This document shows, piece after piece, positions 11,910-23,828 of a DNA stretch of 64,000 bases. The translations under genes were made by a program, and so were the position numbers. The stretch is from Trichobilharzia szidati. Its lineage: Eukaryota; Platyhelminthes; Trematoda; Strigeidida; Schistosomatidae. The stretch covers positions 80,470,793 through 80,534,792 of the forward strand of contig OX235273.1 of the NCBI GenBank assembly GCA_944472155.2, in the 5' to 3' direction. The stretch's first letter is position 1. Every line of letters begins with the position of its first letter. The notes beneath the pieces are model-generated. The model had not been told where the DNA came from and did not search any database. It was given only the letters and a program-made list of their open reading frames with translations.

Positions 11910-13820
11910 GTCTAAAATAGACTATAATCTTGATACTGGCTTCACTGACAATGCCAAAGTTTGCTAGAAAAGGAGAGATCTACTGAAAAAAATGTTAGTG
12001 TGGCAGTGCATACTAAACACCAGTTTTTAGAATTTCTGTACTGTTAATTATATAATTTCTTGCAATAAACTAAAGTTGAGGAAATTGTGTCTGTTGCTCA
12101 AGAAGAGTAATGTTCTAGAGTATTCCAGTATGTTTTGAGGAAAAATCGCTTAGGAGTTCATTTTCATAACCCAGCTGTTATGTAATTACTACATAAGACA
12201 TAATTTCAACATGCTGCTTATTAGGCATCTCAGTTAAAGGTAGGAGGTAAACTTATTGTAACAAATGCAAACTTTGTTAATAGTCACCATGATGCACCAC
12301 AAACCTCAGACGATTTATGAAATGGATAATAGTAATTGTATGCTTTTGAAAGCAGTAATCAAATAGCTATTTCGTTTCATTTCCCTATGGTATATATGGC
12401 GTCAATTATCTTTTTTGCTGTTAGAAATCTTCGTCTTTATTTCAATTATTCTGCCTACCTTGTTAAAATTTGCCTAGCTGCTTAAGTGAATTGAACTATT
12501 TTAGCGTTGGGGCACTGTGTTTCATCAAGCTATTTGATAGAGATTGGAAAATAAAGAAATTTAACTGATTTGTTTGGTTTGCTCAATGCAATTTTACGAG
12601 TAGATTGTTCGGTGCAGGCGATAATTTCCATCTACTTTTATGAGACTTGTAAATATCGACGGGTTGCTCAGATCTAAGTAAGTGAGACGGTGTCTATGAT
12701 CCGTCCATGATCCATTCGTCGTGTTCGTTTAAATGGACTGGTTTTCGAAGTAGTGTTTTAGTCAGGAATTAAGAGAGTCAGTTATCCTATTGTTATCCAA
12801 CCTAGTATTGAACAAGTCTGTTTGTACTTTTAAAAAATACGCCAATTTTTCTTTTTTGTATTTTTGCTGTGGTTCTTTTCTGAATGATACCCCTAGACTT
12901 ACTGTGATGTCATCAACCCTCAAATTCAAGCTGAGAAAAGTTTTAATGTCATCGAAATATTTGCAGTATACACTATATCTTATACTTTTGCCCATTTACT
13001 GTATACCATAGCTCTTGCATCTCCAGCTCCTGTACTGATTGTTGCTTCTTTTTGCTTAAAATGATCGAAGCAAGCCTACGGTTATGCTATGATTTGGTAT
13101 GTTGAATTACATTTATGTTAATTTGCAGTGTGGAGTTACTTCCGGTCTCTTTTGGTGGCAATTTACGGCTGTATAAATTATCGGTTTCAAACACTATCGG
13201 GTGTGGCTTAGAAGGAGAGTACTAGTGACGATCGTACCATATACTGAGGAGATTGGAAATGAATGTATTTCTATAGTGACTTCTCTTTCCTTCTGACCAT
13301 TAATGCAGTATTCCATCCTTTTTTCTTCATATTATTTGTCGTGATGTTCATCTTAGTGTTTGAGGTATGCCGGAGAATTTTCGCTTGAAGTAAAATTAGA
13401 AATCAGACTGCTTTTATTCTATATTTTTAAGTTTAAAAGGTACGAACAATGCAATTTAAGTTTTCATACAATCATTTCTAGCTAGTTTCCGGCAAAACTC
13501 GATATAGTTGTTGTATTTTGAGATGAATGGCTAGATAATACTACTAATGTTGGCATATTAAAGTCAAATCAACCGGAAATAGAGGTGATCAGTGTAAATT
13601 TCTTCATGAATTGCTTGATTTACCAAGATCTAGCCATCAGCTGTATACACATTGAATAGATAGAAACAAGAAGATTACAAGTTGAGTTGATATTAAATGA
13701 GTAAGATAAACTTTGCACTGTAATTCAGTTTCATTAATAGATATCAGGCACAAGGTAAAGTTTAAGGAGTCTCAGATGGCTTTTGCTCATTATTATTGTT
13801 ATTATTGATTTTTTATCCTA
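11910..13820. other. No assignable feature
   Basis: AT-rich sequence with short ORFs; probably 3' UTR followed by intergenic DNA. No repeat family of this window was recognised here. Confidence 0.4.
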
Positions 13821-13825
13821 CTCCT

Positions 13826-14062
13826 TTGCGTTCCCAGTGAAACATAGGGCTTTAACCTGTTAACTTTGAAGTCTCAGTAGCACTGGTGTTATTCTTTTTT
13901 TATGGAGTAGGATTTGCTAGCCTCATGCGCAACCTTCCCTCTTTACTTGACTTACTCTACTGGCTAAGCGAGATTTAGGAGTTCGTCATCTGGGGCGATC
14001 GAGCCCAAAAGCATGTGCATAGTTGGCGAAGCATCATACCGGCGAACCACCAACACACAACT
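13826..14062 (-). mobile_element. SINE-B, diverged copy
   Basis: Minus copy. The tail side keeps a GTTCCCAGTG-AACATAGGGCTT-like block, the middle keeps GCTAGCCTCATGCGCAACCTTCC, and the tRNA-like head (13,990-14,055) is eroded. Confidence 0.7.
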
Positions 14063-14104
14063 TTTTTTTTAATACTTAATTAATACGAAATACTGACTGA
14101 TTGA

Positions 14105-14260
14105 GTGAGATTTTAACATGGAATTGTGCTCAGAAGTGCAGCAGTTCAAACCACTACGCATTATATAGCACACAAAGGTAAGGAGAGGAAAATCAATTCA
14201 TAAGAACTATCATGATTGGTAAAAGTACAGGCGTGATAATGTAGAATATGGATAAATAAA
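14105..14260 (-). mobile_element. RTE-1 3' UTR fragment
   Basis: It shares the GTGCAGCAGTTC and AGCACACAAAGGTA blocks that mark the 3' UTR of other RTE-1 copies in the window. No coding part remains. Confidence 0.6.
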
Positions 14261-14599
14261 ACTAGATTCTCATAGATACTCACTATTCTCATATAAGATA
14301 CACGATATAGATGGATAGGCAAAATACTAACTTTTCTAGACAGAGCAGAGTTTGAATGACCGTCATACTTATTTTATCCAGAGTTTAGTTTTTCTGTTTA
14401 TTCCTTACATTGTTTAAATAATACACTGACTGAGCTCTTGTCAACATCCTATTGCTCTCCTTACCTCTCCAAATTTAGCGGATACTTCTCTTCCAATAAA
14501 TACTGATCATTTTTCAACTTCCAACAGTTTGTTATGTTTTACTATCTCTTCAAATTCGTCTGGGAGTAATGTTCAGCTTAATCAAAGATAATTTTTCAT

Positions 14600-14785
14600 G
14601 CGTCGGTGGCACAGTGGTTAGGACTCTCGCCGACCATGCACATGGTCCGGGGTTCGATCCCCTGCCGGCGCACACCCGATATCTATGGTATGCCTGAATT
14701 TGGGCAACCGATATCCATGCTGAAAATTCCATACTTGTACTGAAAATACGGTGTGGAATCAAGCTGTAAATCAAAAAAAAAAGAT
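14600..14785 (+). mobile_element. SINE-C: tRNA head with a CR1-like 3' part
   Basis: The head (14,600-14,672) folds as a tRNA-like unit: GCGTCGG pairs with CCGGCGC, and it has an A box (TGGCACAGTGG) and B box (GGTTCGATCCC). The body contains TGCTGAAAATTCC and ends in an A-rich run near 14,775. The body resembles the 3' end of the CR1 element at 26.75 kb. A second copy is at 24,931. Confidence 0.8.
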
Positions 14786-14895
14786 TATATAAAGTTTCTT
14801 GATGCCTGATCAAACTTCATATAACATTGATGTATATATTATGCTGTTTTGAATCAGCAGTAATACAAATTACTGTATACCATATTTTCTTTTAG

Positions 14896-15125
14896 GCGTC
14901 GGTGGCATAGCGGTAAGGACGCTCGCCCACCATGCACATGGTCCGGGGTTCGATCCCCGGCCGGCGCACTCCTTTACCTCGCTAAACCAGAACTAAAAGC
15001 TGGTGAATAGGAAAGGTTGGGCATGAGGCTAGCAACCCCATCCTGTAAAATAAACCCTGCTACAGAAACTTCAAGCTAGAGGCTTGAAGTCCTATGTTCC
15101 ACCGAGAACGTGAAGGAACAAAAGA
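14896..15125 (+). mobile_element. SINE-B: tRNA head with RTE-2-derived body and tail
   Basis: The best-kept SINE-B. The tRNA-like head is 14,896-14,968, with seven acceptor pairs, A box TGGCATAGCGG and B box GGTTCGATCCC. The body GTTGGGCATGAGGCTAGC then CTGCTACAGAAACTTCAA matches the RTE-2 5' UTR near 44.73 kb. The tail GAAGTCCTATGTTCCACC matches the RTE-2 3' end near 47.77 kb. No protein is encoded; pol III transcription is expected from the internal boxes. Confidence 0.85.
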
Positions 15126-15139
15126 AAATATATTTTGTT

Positions 15140-15378
15140 TATTCCTTCACGTTCCCAGTGGACCATAGTGGTTCATGCTGGAAGCTTGAAGTTTCGGTAA
15201 CAGTGATGTTTATTTTCGCAGGATGGAATTGCTAGCCTCATTCCCAACCTTCCCTCTTTGTCAGTCTTATTACCTACTGGCTTAACGAGGTTTGGGGGTG
15301 TATCGGTCGGGGGTCGAACCTTGGACCACATGAGGCGTGTATGGTGAGCATTCTACCGCTGTACCGCCGACGCACAAT
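15140..15378 (-). mobile_element. SINE-B, tail-to-tail partner
   Basis: Minus copy directly after the plus copy at 14,896-15,125. The tails face each other across an A/T-rich spacer, forming a 480-bp inverted pair. Head boxes are recognisable near 15,310-15,375. No target duplication around the pair was found, so two separate insertions are possible. Confidence 0.8.
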
Positions 15379-15896
15379 ATCATTCAGTATAGATAAACAA
15401 AAATTATCTTAAATGTGTTCTTTATACATTGAATTCAGTTATGAAATCAATGAGATAGACACTTAAATAACGCTTCATTCATATTTAATGATTTGGCAGA
15501 GAAAAAACAACAACAATCTGTTATCTGTCAGTGAATATACGTGTTGAAGTATTTTTCAACTGGTCAAAATTATGTTTGTTCATACTAAGCATCACATCAC
15601 ATGAAATGATTTTGTTATTTATTATTTTCCCTAATGAATACTATTCATTCCTGACAGCAGTTATCTAAAAGTAAGTATTTGATATGCTATAGAATATTAT
15701 CGGAATTTAATTGGTTACTTCTTATTAACTTGGTTTCAGGATGAAGGAGGCGTTTGTTTGATTTCGTAAAATGCCGTGAAAATGTGATGCTTTTATAGAT
15801 GCTACTGAAATTTGTTAACATTTTTACTTTTTAACTGTATATATATGTGGAGTAAGCCGTCTCATTTTTTCCCGATGTAAAGTAGTAAGAATAATT

Positions 15897-16110
15897 GGCA
15901 GAAGTTGGAATTCATGCACTGGCCATTGGATCGGGTCCCAGTGACTTGATGGTCTACGAGCTCGCCTTGTAACCGGAAGGTCTTGGGTTCGAACCTCCTG
16001 TGGTGGGTGCCTACTGATGAAGAATCCTAAAGTAGACTGACGAAACAGCTGCCTAGTACTCCTAGGTTTTCCAATGGTTCTCTAATCGATGTCAGCTCAC
16101 GATGAAATCT
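15897..16110 (+). mobile_element. SINE-A (hammerhead SINE)
   Basis: tRNA-like head (CCCAGTGACTTGATGG, then GGGTTCGAACCTCC) followed by a hammerhead region near 16,025-16,070 with GACGAAACAGCTG kept. The first core base is changed (ATGAAGA for CTGAAGA), so self-cleavage is unlikely. The unit ends near GATGTCAGCTCACGATGAAATC. Confidence 0.8.
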
Positions 16111-16449
16111 TCCAACTATTTATTTAGAACTTTTCTCCATGTCTATATATACTATACAGTTGATGTAGTTCATTAGTGTAATCATCTGACTTTCAACTGA
16201 CAAGACCCTGATTCGAATTCCGGTTCACTTACTACAGTCTAACTAATAGATTGTTTTAAAAGTTTTAATATTACAAGTGTGACGGATAACCTGGTAAATA
16301 AAAGCTTGTATTGTATGATTAAATTGCGATATACTGTTATATATAGTGTTGAGTTTTAGTCTGTCACCTGGTGGTTATTGATTTGATGTTTACTTCACTG
16401 AATCGTAGCTTTTATAGTCAAACAATTTCTCAGAATGCTAAGAACTAAT

Positions 16450-17858
16450 GAATGAAGACGGTTCTAAATTGTTATCGATAGCCTAGATGCATTCACTCTT
16501 TCTGATCTCTTATATCCACTATGTCGTCATGTTTCTCCACGCTACTGTGGTGGTGGTGGTGTGATACAGATAATGTGTTCCAACGGAATATTATTCTCAC
16601 AATAAGAATCATTGTAATAATAGAGAAGATTTGTAGCTCAGGTGGATGACTTGCAATTAATAGTGTTCTCTGAGCTGGTTGGTTTAGCTGCGAAGCTTTC
16701 GTCGTCCTTCTGAACAACATCTTCAGCGCCATATTTAGCACAAAGTGAAATGATTTAAATCTCTTCATGAGTGATATAATTGCGTCTCCTGGTAACTATC
16801 TTTACATATGTATTGACCATTTTCTATTGACTTGGATTTTAAACTTTCTGGTCACATGATTTACTTTTTATTGGTTGGTATATTTCGTCTATATTAACGT
16901 GTTTGTTAATTGCATTTTCGTTTGAGTACCAGGCTTCTAGGAAATCCCTGGCACTTTTGGTGTTTCCTCTGTCTAAGATTTTGACGTTATCCCAATCAAA
17001 TTGATGACCATAATTGTCTATATACATTGATACTAAAGAATACATATCGTGTCTTTTCACGGCTGATTTGTGTTCCTGGATTCGAATTCGAAGGGGACGC
17101 CCACTTTGGCCGATGTCATGCCTGTTACAGTTCATACAATTTATTTTGTAAATGGTATTAATTTTATCTCCTTTTTTCTCTTGGATCTTTTGGTTTGCAT
17201 AATATCGAATTACGCGATTTGACTGGCTTGTGTGCTGTATTTATATCAAACGGTTTCAGTATTCAAGCTGTTATTTCAGAGATATTTCTCATGTATGGTA
17301 GAATGAATTTTCTTGTTGTCTTTGATGATGGTTTCTTGTTGGTGTTTTGATTCGACTTTAAACACTTTTTGATGAAATTTTGTGGATAACCATTCTTTTT
17401 GAAGACCGTTTGTGGGTACTTTTCTTCCATTGTTTTCAACTCTGGAGTGCTACAATGTGTCAGAACTCCTTTAAACAATGTCTACACACAGTTTCGTTTG
17501 TGAGTAACTGGATTATTGCTAGTATAGTTGAGTATTTGATCTGTGTGCGTTGATTTTCTATATACTTGTGTCTCTAAATCTCCTGTGTTGGTTCTCCTGA
17601 TTAAGACATCTAAAAATAGGATTTTGTTGTCTAATTCTTCTTCTCTTGTGAATTTGATATCTTCAAATATGTTGTTTATTAATTTATGGGTATATTCTAA
17701 ATCATTTCTCTTAATTATTACAAATGTATCATCAACGTAACGTATCCAGATTTTTGGTTTAATTATAGGTAGGGCTATGAATTCTAATCTTTGCATAACG
17801 GCTTCAGCTATTAATCCTGATATGGACGATCCCATTGTAATTTGTTGGTGTTAACATA
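16450..17858 (-). mobile_element. Penelope-like element PLE-4, 5'-truncated, with frameshifts
   Basis: Minus strand. 17,482-17,835 encodes part of the reverse transcriptase with MGSSISGLIAEAVM and the catalytic IRYVDDTFVI. 17,263-17,478 continues in another frame toward the linker. 16,839-17,135 encodes a GIY-YIG-type endonuclease part (HDIGQSGRPLRIRIQEHKS) ending in DFLEAWYSNENAINKHV, a pattern typical of PLEs. The 3' region carries KASQLNQPAQRT-like sequence. The upstream half of the RT is missing where RTE-1 begins at 17,859. Confidence 0.85.
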
Positions 17859-18242
17859 TCTGTCTGTCTGGATTCAACATAGAACTTGGCACCGAAGTCC
17901 AGCAGTTCGACTTGCAACGTTCCAAATAGCACACAAAGGTAGACAAGAAAATGAGTGAAGAGAATCAATAGAGTTTTGACAAGTATAAGAGTGAAACAGA
18001 ATGAGTAATGGTAGAAAGGAATATGAAAGATTACAGAGACTGAATACATCTGCGTAAGCCATTGACAACGATTTTGGGCCATGTCACCTATTGTCTCAAG
18101 TTATTGATTCTTAGAGTCCCGAAGGCCCCAACCCGGAAGTCTGCATCTCCCTACCTGACTCAGTTTAACTGTCAAGGATTTCATGGACTGATGCCATGTT
18201 TTTGTTTGGCCACCGCTTACTCTTTTCCAACCTGCACCTATA

Positions 18243-20297
18243 TCAGCTAGTAATGTCCGTCGGGGGGAGACGATGGTTAGGCATGCACAGCACGTGGCCT
18301 AACCATCTCAATCTATGTAACTTTATAGCCTCTTCGAGTGATTTTCCCTCTTTGCCCAACACTCTACGCCTAACGTCAACATTATTTACCTTATTATACC
18401 ACCTAACGTGAGAAAGAGATCGTAAACATCTGTGGTCAAAAACAGACAATCTCTTCATGTCTTCCGCTCTCAATGGCCACGTCTCACCGCCATAGAGAAG
18501 GACGGAGCGAACTGCTGAGCAGTATACACGTCCCTTGGTTGACAGTCGGATGTCACGCCTACGCCAGAGACGGTGTAAGTTAGCGAAAGCAGCCCTAGCT
18601 TTCTGGATCCGTGCTGTGATTTCGTCACCAATCAATCCGTTGGTGCTGATACAACTTCCTAAATAGGTGAAGTGGTCAACATGTTCTATCACTTCACTCC
18701 CTATCACTAAGCTTGGAGTTGACGTCGTCCAGTCCTGTAGCAGCATCTTACATTTTACAGGGGCGAATCGCATGCCAAACATACGAAGATTGCTGCTCAA
18801 GGTGTTCAGAAGACTCTGCATTTTGTCAGCGTCCTCCCCTAACAGGACTATGTCGTCTGCGTATTCTAAGTCTATAAGACTATTCCCTGGTAACAAGTCG
18901 ATTCCGAAGACGTTACGTTCGGTTAAGGATACTTCCATTAGCATATCTATGATGAAGTTAAACAGGAATGGGGAAAGTGGACATCCCTGACGGACACCAC
19001 TGGTTGTTATCAATTCAGATGACAATTCCCCATAAGCCCTTACACAGCTACGTGAGTTTGAGTAGAGTGCCTTGATTAGTGCAATGTACTTTCTTGGCAC
19101 TCCCTTCATAGTCAAACATTGCCATAGAACCTCTCGATCCACGGAGTCGAAGGCCGCCTTCAAGTCAAGAAATATGGCAATTGTTGGACGCCTAAAAGTG
19201 TGTCTATGTTCTAGGATCTGTCGGAGAGTGAAGATATGATGTATGCACCCTCTACCTGGCCTAAAGCCCGCTTGATTTTCCCTCGTTTGTTCCTCCCGAG
19301 TTCGGCTTAGTCTGTTCATGATTACTGAGCCTAGGATTTTAGAGACTATGTTCGTCAGGCTAATTCCTCTATGATTATCACATGAGGACTTATCTCCCTT
19401 CTTGAATACTGGTATGATAAGTGACTTACCCCAGTCTGATGGAACCGTCTCTGATTCCCAGACGTTACCTAGTACCTTAGTTAAACTATATACTAGTATG
19501 TCACCCCCATATTTAAACCCCTCCGGAATAATTCCGTCGGGTCCTGCCGCTTTGCCTCGTTTCAAATTACAGATAGCTTTGGTGACCTCACTTACAGACG
19601 GCGGGCCAGTGTCTATGTCCCATTCGGGTGTGTGCTGGATGGCGGGGAGGCTCAGTGTGGCTGTAGGCAAGTTAAACTGTTCCTCGAAGTGTTCTTTCCA
19701 GCGTTCGAGGCGTCTATCCTGAGAGCTAATTAAGGAGCCATTTTTCTCACAAATAGTCTCACTTATGATTTGCCTTCTCCCACCCGTTTCCCTGATGAGT
19801 CTAAAGAGTTGCCTAGTGTTGCCTATCGCCGATGCTTTTTCCATCTCTTTCGCCTTTGCCAACCACCACTGTTCACGGTCCTTGCGGAGACTTTTCGTAA
19901 GTTTTCTTTTGTGCAGCTTTCGCTCCTCATTGAATTCGGAGCTCGCCGGAATAAGTCTTCTAGCATCTATCAGTTCGGATGAGGCAGTCGAAATCCAATG
20001 GTTTTTACTCACCTTTGGATTTACCTTATTCACAGCTTTTACAGCTGTATCTATGGCTGACTGAATATTTTTCCAGGCTTCTTCAGGATGAGCGCAGCTG
20101 TCAAACTCAGATATGTGTTTAGCTAGTTCTTCCTCAAATAGGGACTTAGTTTCCTGATCGAGCTGGGGACGTGATGGGTTTACCGCCAGCTGTTTCCTAC
20201 GTCCGTTCAGTCGTAAGCACACACGAGCGCGGACCAGTGCGTGATCGGTATCTACACACGTGTTCCAGAAGGAGCGACAATCCCCTACCCACACCAA
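18243..20297 (-). pseudogene. RTE-1 reverse transcriptase
   Basis: A 684-codon open frame. It shows the RT blocks in order: GKAAGPDGIIPEG, IIPVFKKGDKSSCDNHRGI, AGFRPGRGC, IFLDLKAAFDSVDRE, TTSGVRQGCPLSPFLFN, LEYADDIVLLGEDADK (the catalytic YADD) and FTYLGSCI. The C-terminal part has LRWLGHVL, then leaves frame near 18,250; the missing continuation is seen in the next frame toward 17,870. The RT primes on nicked target DNA and copies the element RNA. Confidence 0.9.
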
Positions 20298-21620
20298 CGA
20301 TAGCTTATTGCTATGTGGTCTATTTGTGTCCAGCGTTGGTTTGATGATGGAGGTCGCCAGGTCAAACAGTGTCTCTCCTTGTGTTTGAAGTTAGTGCTTA
20401 CAAGAAACAAGTGATTATCTGAACAGAACTGTAGGAGACGGTCACCGTTGTCGGTTCGCTGGCACGGAATTCCGTATGTGCCACGGACATTCTTCTCAGA
20501 TTGACACAATTTCCCCACTTGAGCATTAAAGTCACCAGCTAAAACGACTATATCTGAGCGTTTAGCCTTTCACAGCAAACTAGACAGCTTTTGATAGAAC
20601 TCATCCTTCGTTTCATTCGAACTGCAGTCAGTGGGGGCGTAGGCGGAGATTACGAAAAGGCATCGGCGGGTGGTGCAGTTTTTTCTCCTTTTCACTGATC
20701 CGTTCAGACGGACAGCACACATTCGGCTATCTACCGGGATCCAGTCAAGTAATGTCTTTTCTGCCCTAGTACTCAAAGCTATCCCAACACCAGCTAATCT
20801 TCGTGAGCTAGCCGTCGCATCTCCTGACACACTCAGGGTGAATTTTGCAGATTCATCCTGTTGGCCAGGTGCGGTTAGGTGAATAACCACACTTGGGTCT
20901 TGTATGCATGTTTCTGAAACACAACATACATCAATGGCTCGGGATGCCAGAGTCTTGGCTAGTGATGCCTGTTGTCCTATTTGACAAAGTGTCCTAACAT
21001 TAAATGCCCCTATATGAAATTGGTGACGTGGCTTTAGGAGGCTATCGATGGTGGTTTTTTGGCTTCCATCGTTTTCAGTGCACACAGAGTGAAGAGGAAG
21101 TGAAGAGCCATTAAGTAGAGGAGTTGCATTAGTAGAAGGAAGGCAAGATAATAGAGATGAAGATGAAGACAAAGGTGAGTGAGGATTAGAGAGGTTTCGC
21201 GTGCACTTCGGATTGTGAGGGCGATTGTTACTTCCCGGCTGCCCACACCGTGGAAGTTGGTTGCGTGACCGCAGAGCCCAGGGGACAACTGCTTGAGGCC
21301 GGTCACACACGGCCTGTTTTTGTTTGTTGTTTTTCATTTGGTGTGTCTCAGTAGCGTATTTATCACTTCTGCCCTGTGACACGGCAGCAGGAAGCGCGGT
21401 CGTTGTTAATCCGGGCCCCGACCGATCCGGCATGATATTTTGTGATTTGTTTGAAGTCATTGGATTGGATTGGGTAACTGCTTTTAGTCTAACCGCTATC
21501 CAAACAACCTTTCTGGCATGGTAAGACCTGCAGGAACATAAGTTCCAGCCAGTATAGCTTGTTGGGTCACTGCGGCATTCAAGCCCGACCACCACGTCAA
21601 GGTAGCAGTTATCGGCCGGG
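20285..21620 (-). pseudogene. RTE-1 endonuclease region
   Basis: The frame upstream of the RT contains the start of an AP-type endonuclease (IGAFNVRTLCQIGQQ, then VCCVSETCIQDPS), the later block ISAYAPTD and, after a TGA near 20,570, VVLAGDFNAQVG. The end has NQRWTQIDHIAISYRW. A four-base insertion near 20,300 separates it from the RT frame. In the RTE clade this enzyme nicks target DNA to start reverse transcription. The long N-terminal frame beyond 21,300 looks like translated 5' UTR. Confidence 0.85.
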
Positions 21621-21629
21621 AATGAATGA

Positions 21630-21886
21630 ATACTATTCCTATAGTTCAACAGAATACTATGTATATTTGAACATTCTATTTGCTGTTAGAGACAGAATAC
21701 TTTTCTCACAGTTCAATACTGTGTTAGCAGCAGAATACTTTATATATTTGAACATTCAATTTGATGTCGTTTGATATAAGCCAAAATCACACGCTCAATG
21801 ATTGGATAGAGAATATAAAACTGTATCTATATAAATAGCGGTTTGATCAATTGAAAATATACCTTGGCTTGCCTTTTGGTGTTACA
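21630..21886 (+). mobile_element. LTR-2 fragment
   Basis: Matches, in opposite orientation, the LTR-2 copy at 47,970-48,285. Shared parts are TTTGAACATTCTATTTG, the promoter-like ATATAAAACTGTA and the end CTTTTGGTGTTACA at 21,886. The 5' part is missing. Confidence 0.65.
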
Positions 21887-22045
21887 CTACCATTCTTTCT
21901 GCTTCATAGTTCTGCTTATTATACTACTTTTGAATTTCTTTTTTCTGTCTTTTATCTACGTATGTGTACTACATGGAATATGAGGACTTGAACTGGCGCA
22001 CTTCTGTGTAAAGTTCTATGCTGAAAGTTCGTCAGTCAATCGACC
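21887..22045 (+). mobile_element. RTE-1 3' UTR fragment, plus strand
   Basis: Complement of the RTE-1 3' UTR: the order CTACATGGAATATGAGGACTTGAACTG then AAAGTTCTATG mirrors the minus-strand 3' ends near 22.5 and 33.15 kb. It is followed at once by a plus-strand RTE-1 5' end. Confidence 0.6.
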
Positions 22046-22486
22046 GACCGATAGTTGTTACCTTGATGTGGTGGTTGGGCTTGCATATCACAATGACCCA
22101 ACAAGCTACACTGGCTAGAAATAATATTCCTGCAGGTCCTACCATGCCAGGAGGGTTGTTAGGATAACGATTAGACTAAAAGCAGTTACCGGCATAGTGT
22201 AAGAGCTTTTTTTACACTATGCTGTGGGCAAAGTTGTACTGCTGGGGAATAGAGATGTAACAGCAGTAAGGTGTTTCCCTCAGATGACCAACATGCCAGC
22301 TATGCTGTCTCCTACACTGGAGAGACGGGGTTAGAAAAGGTCGCCCCAACAATTGTACATCCCGACTTACCCTACGGTGGCCCGTAGCTGGCGGTAAGTT
22401 TACTAATACGGAACCATTCCAAGAGACCAGCTCATACAGGCCGTGTGTGACCGACCTCAAGCAGTTGTCCCCTGGACTCTGCAGTC
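22046..22486 (+). mobile_element. RTE-1 5' UTR fragment, split by another RTE-1
   Basis: Plus-strand match to the 5' UTR of the 17.9-21.6 kb copy, starting GTTGTTACCTTGATGTGG and running through GACCTCAAGCAGTTGTCCC. The copy at 22,487-23,817 is inserted in it; the 5' UTR resumes briefly at 23,829 with ACGTATCA after the duplicated target. Confidence 0.75.
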
Positions 22487-23817
22487 TGTCTGTTTTCGAC
22501 ATAGAACTTTGCACATATGTGCGGCAGTTCAAGTCGCCACACTCCATGCAGCACACAAAGCAAGAGGAGAAATTCATAATAAAGACAGTAAACAGAGGTG
22601 TGAGACAAAGGAATAGTAATAACGGAGAACAAAACAGTTTAATTGGAAATCATAAGTCACAAGGATTGGATGTATCTGCGCCATCGCGAACGATTTTGAG
22701 CCATATCACCGATTGTTTCCAGCTGCCATTGGTTTTTACCATCACGAGGACCCCAACCAAGAAGTTTACACCTTCCAACGTGGCCTAGACTAACTGTTGT
22801 GGATTTCATTGACTGGTGACATGTTTTGGTTTGACCGCCACTAGCTCTTTTCCAGCCTGGCCCTATATCAGCTAACATTGCCCGTCGAAGAAGGCGATGA
22901 CTAGGCATGCGTAACACATGTCCTAACCATATCAGTTGGTGTAATTTCACAGTTTCGTCGACTGATTTCCCCTCCTTACCTAGTACTCGACGCCTAACCT
23001 CAATATTGCTCACATTATTATACCACTTCACGCGGGATATAGAACGCAGACACCTATGATCAAAGACAGCTAATCTTTTCATGTCTTCCGCTCTCACAGC
23101 CATAAAGGAGGACGGAGCGTACTGTTGAGCAGTACACACGCCCTTTGGTCGATAGTCGGATATCACATCTAGGCCAGAGACGGCGTAAACTGGCATATGC
23201 GAACCTAGCCCTCTGTATTCGTGCTGAGATTTCGTCAGAGATCAACCCGTTGGGGCTGATGGTACTTCCTAAATAAGTGAAGTGGTCAACGTCGGTGTAT
23301 TCAAATCCTGCAACATCATCTTACATTTTACAGGGGCGAATCGCATGCCAAACATACGAAGATTGTTGCTCAAGGTGTTCAGAAGACTCTGCATTTTGTC
23401 AGCGTCCTCGCCTAGAAATACTATATCGTCCGCATATTCTAAGTCGACGAGATTATTTCCTAGTAGCAAGTCAATCCCTGAGTCGCTGAAGTGTGTTAGG
23501 GTTAAGTCCATTAGGACGTCTATGATGAAATTGAATAGGAATGGGGATAATGGGCATCCTTGACGGACGCCACTAGTCGTCACCACTTCAGATGACAACT
23601 CGCTGTAAGCCCTCACCTGGCTGCATGAGTACGAGTAGAGTGCCTTAATAAGTGCAATGTATTTTGTCGGCATTCCCTTTACAGCCAAGCATCGCCAGAG
23701 AATCTCTCGGTCGACAGAATCGAATGCCGCCTTTAGGTCAAGAAAAATAATGATTGTTGGACGCCGGTAGGAATGCCTATGTTCTAGAATCTGTCGGAGG
23801 GTGAAGATATGATCAAT
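22487..23817 (-). mobile_element. RTE-1 LINE, 5'-truncated, inside another RTE-1
   Basis: A 1331-bp minus copy flanked by an 11-bp target duplication, ACTCTGCAGTC, at 22,476-22,486 and 23,818-23,828. It covers the RT palm (VRQGCPLSPFLFNFIIDVL, LEYADDIVFLGEDADKM at 23,269-23,688), YLG and LIWLGHVLRMP, the C-terminal extension and the 3' UTR. Frameshifts lie near 23,260 and 23,100. Confidence 0.9.
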
Positions 23818-23828
23818 ACTCTGCAGTC

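Larger units (their letters stand above)
17859..21620 (-). mobile_element. RTE-1 LINE, nearly full length
   Basis: The longest retrotransposon here, 3.76 kb, minus strand. The 5' end near 21,620 (CGATAACTGCTACCTTGACG) is matched by a plus-strand 5' fragment at 22.05 kb. The 3' end is a CAGACAGACAGA run at 17,859-17,870, also found at 37.19 kb. The product is one polyprotein with an AP-like endonuclease then a reverse transcriptase, as in the RTE clade (schistosome relatives include SR2 and Perere-3). Disabling changes: a TGA near 20,570, a four-base insertion near 20,300, and a C-terminal frameshift near 18,250. No target duplication was found. Confidence 0.92.

Noticed and set aside
14600..14672. 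Functional tRNA gene
   Set aside because: The acceptor and T arm are good, but the anticodon arm has a poor loop, and the same head starts several SINEs with bodies. It is a SINE head.
16160..16240. Another tRNA-like unit (GATTCGAATTCC with an upstream A-box-like stretch)
   Set aside because: Acceptor pairing was not evident and no second copy was noticed; too weak to list.
18667..20064. Plus-strand ORFs across RTE-1
   Set aside because: Antisense shadows of the RTE-1 RT, repeated in the other copies.
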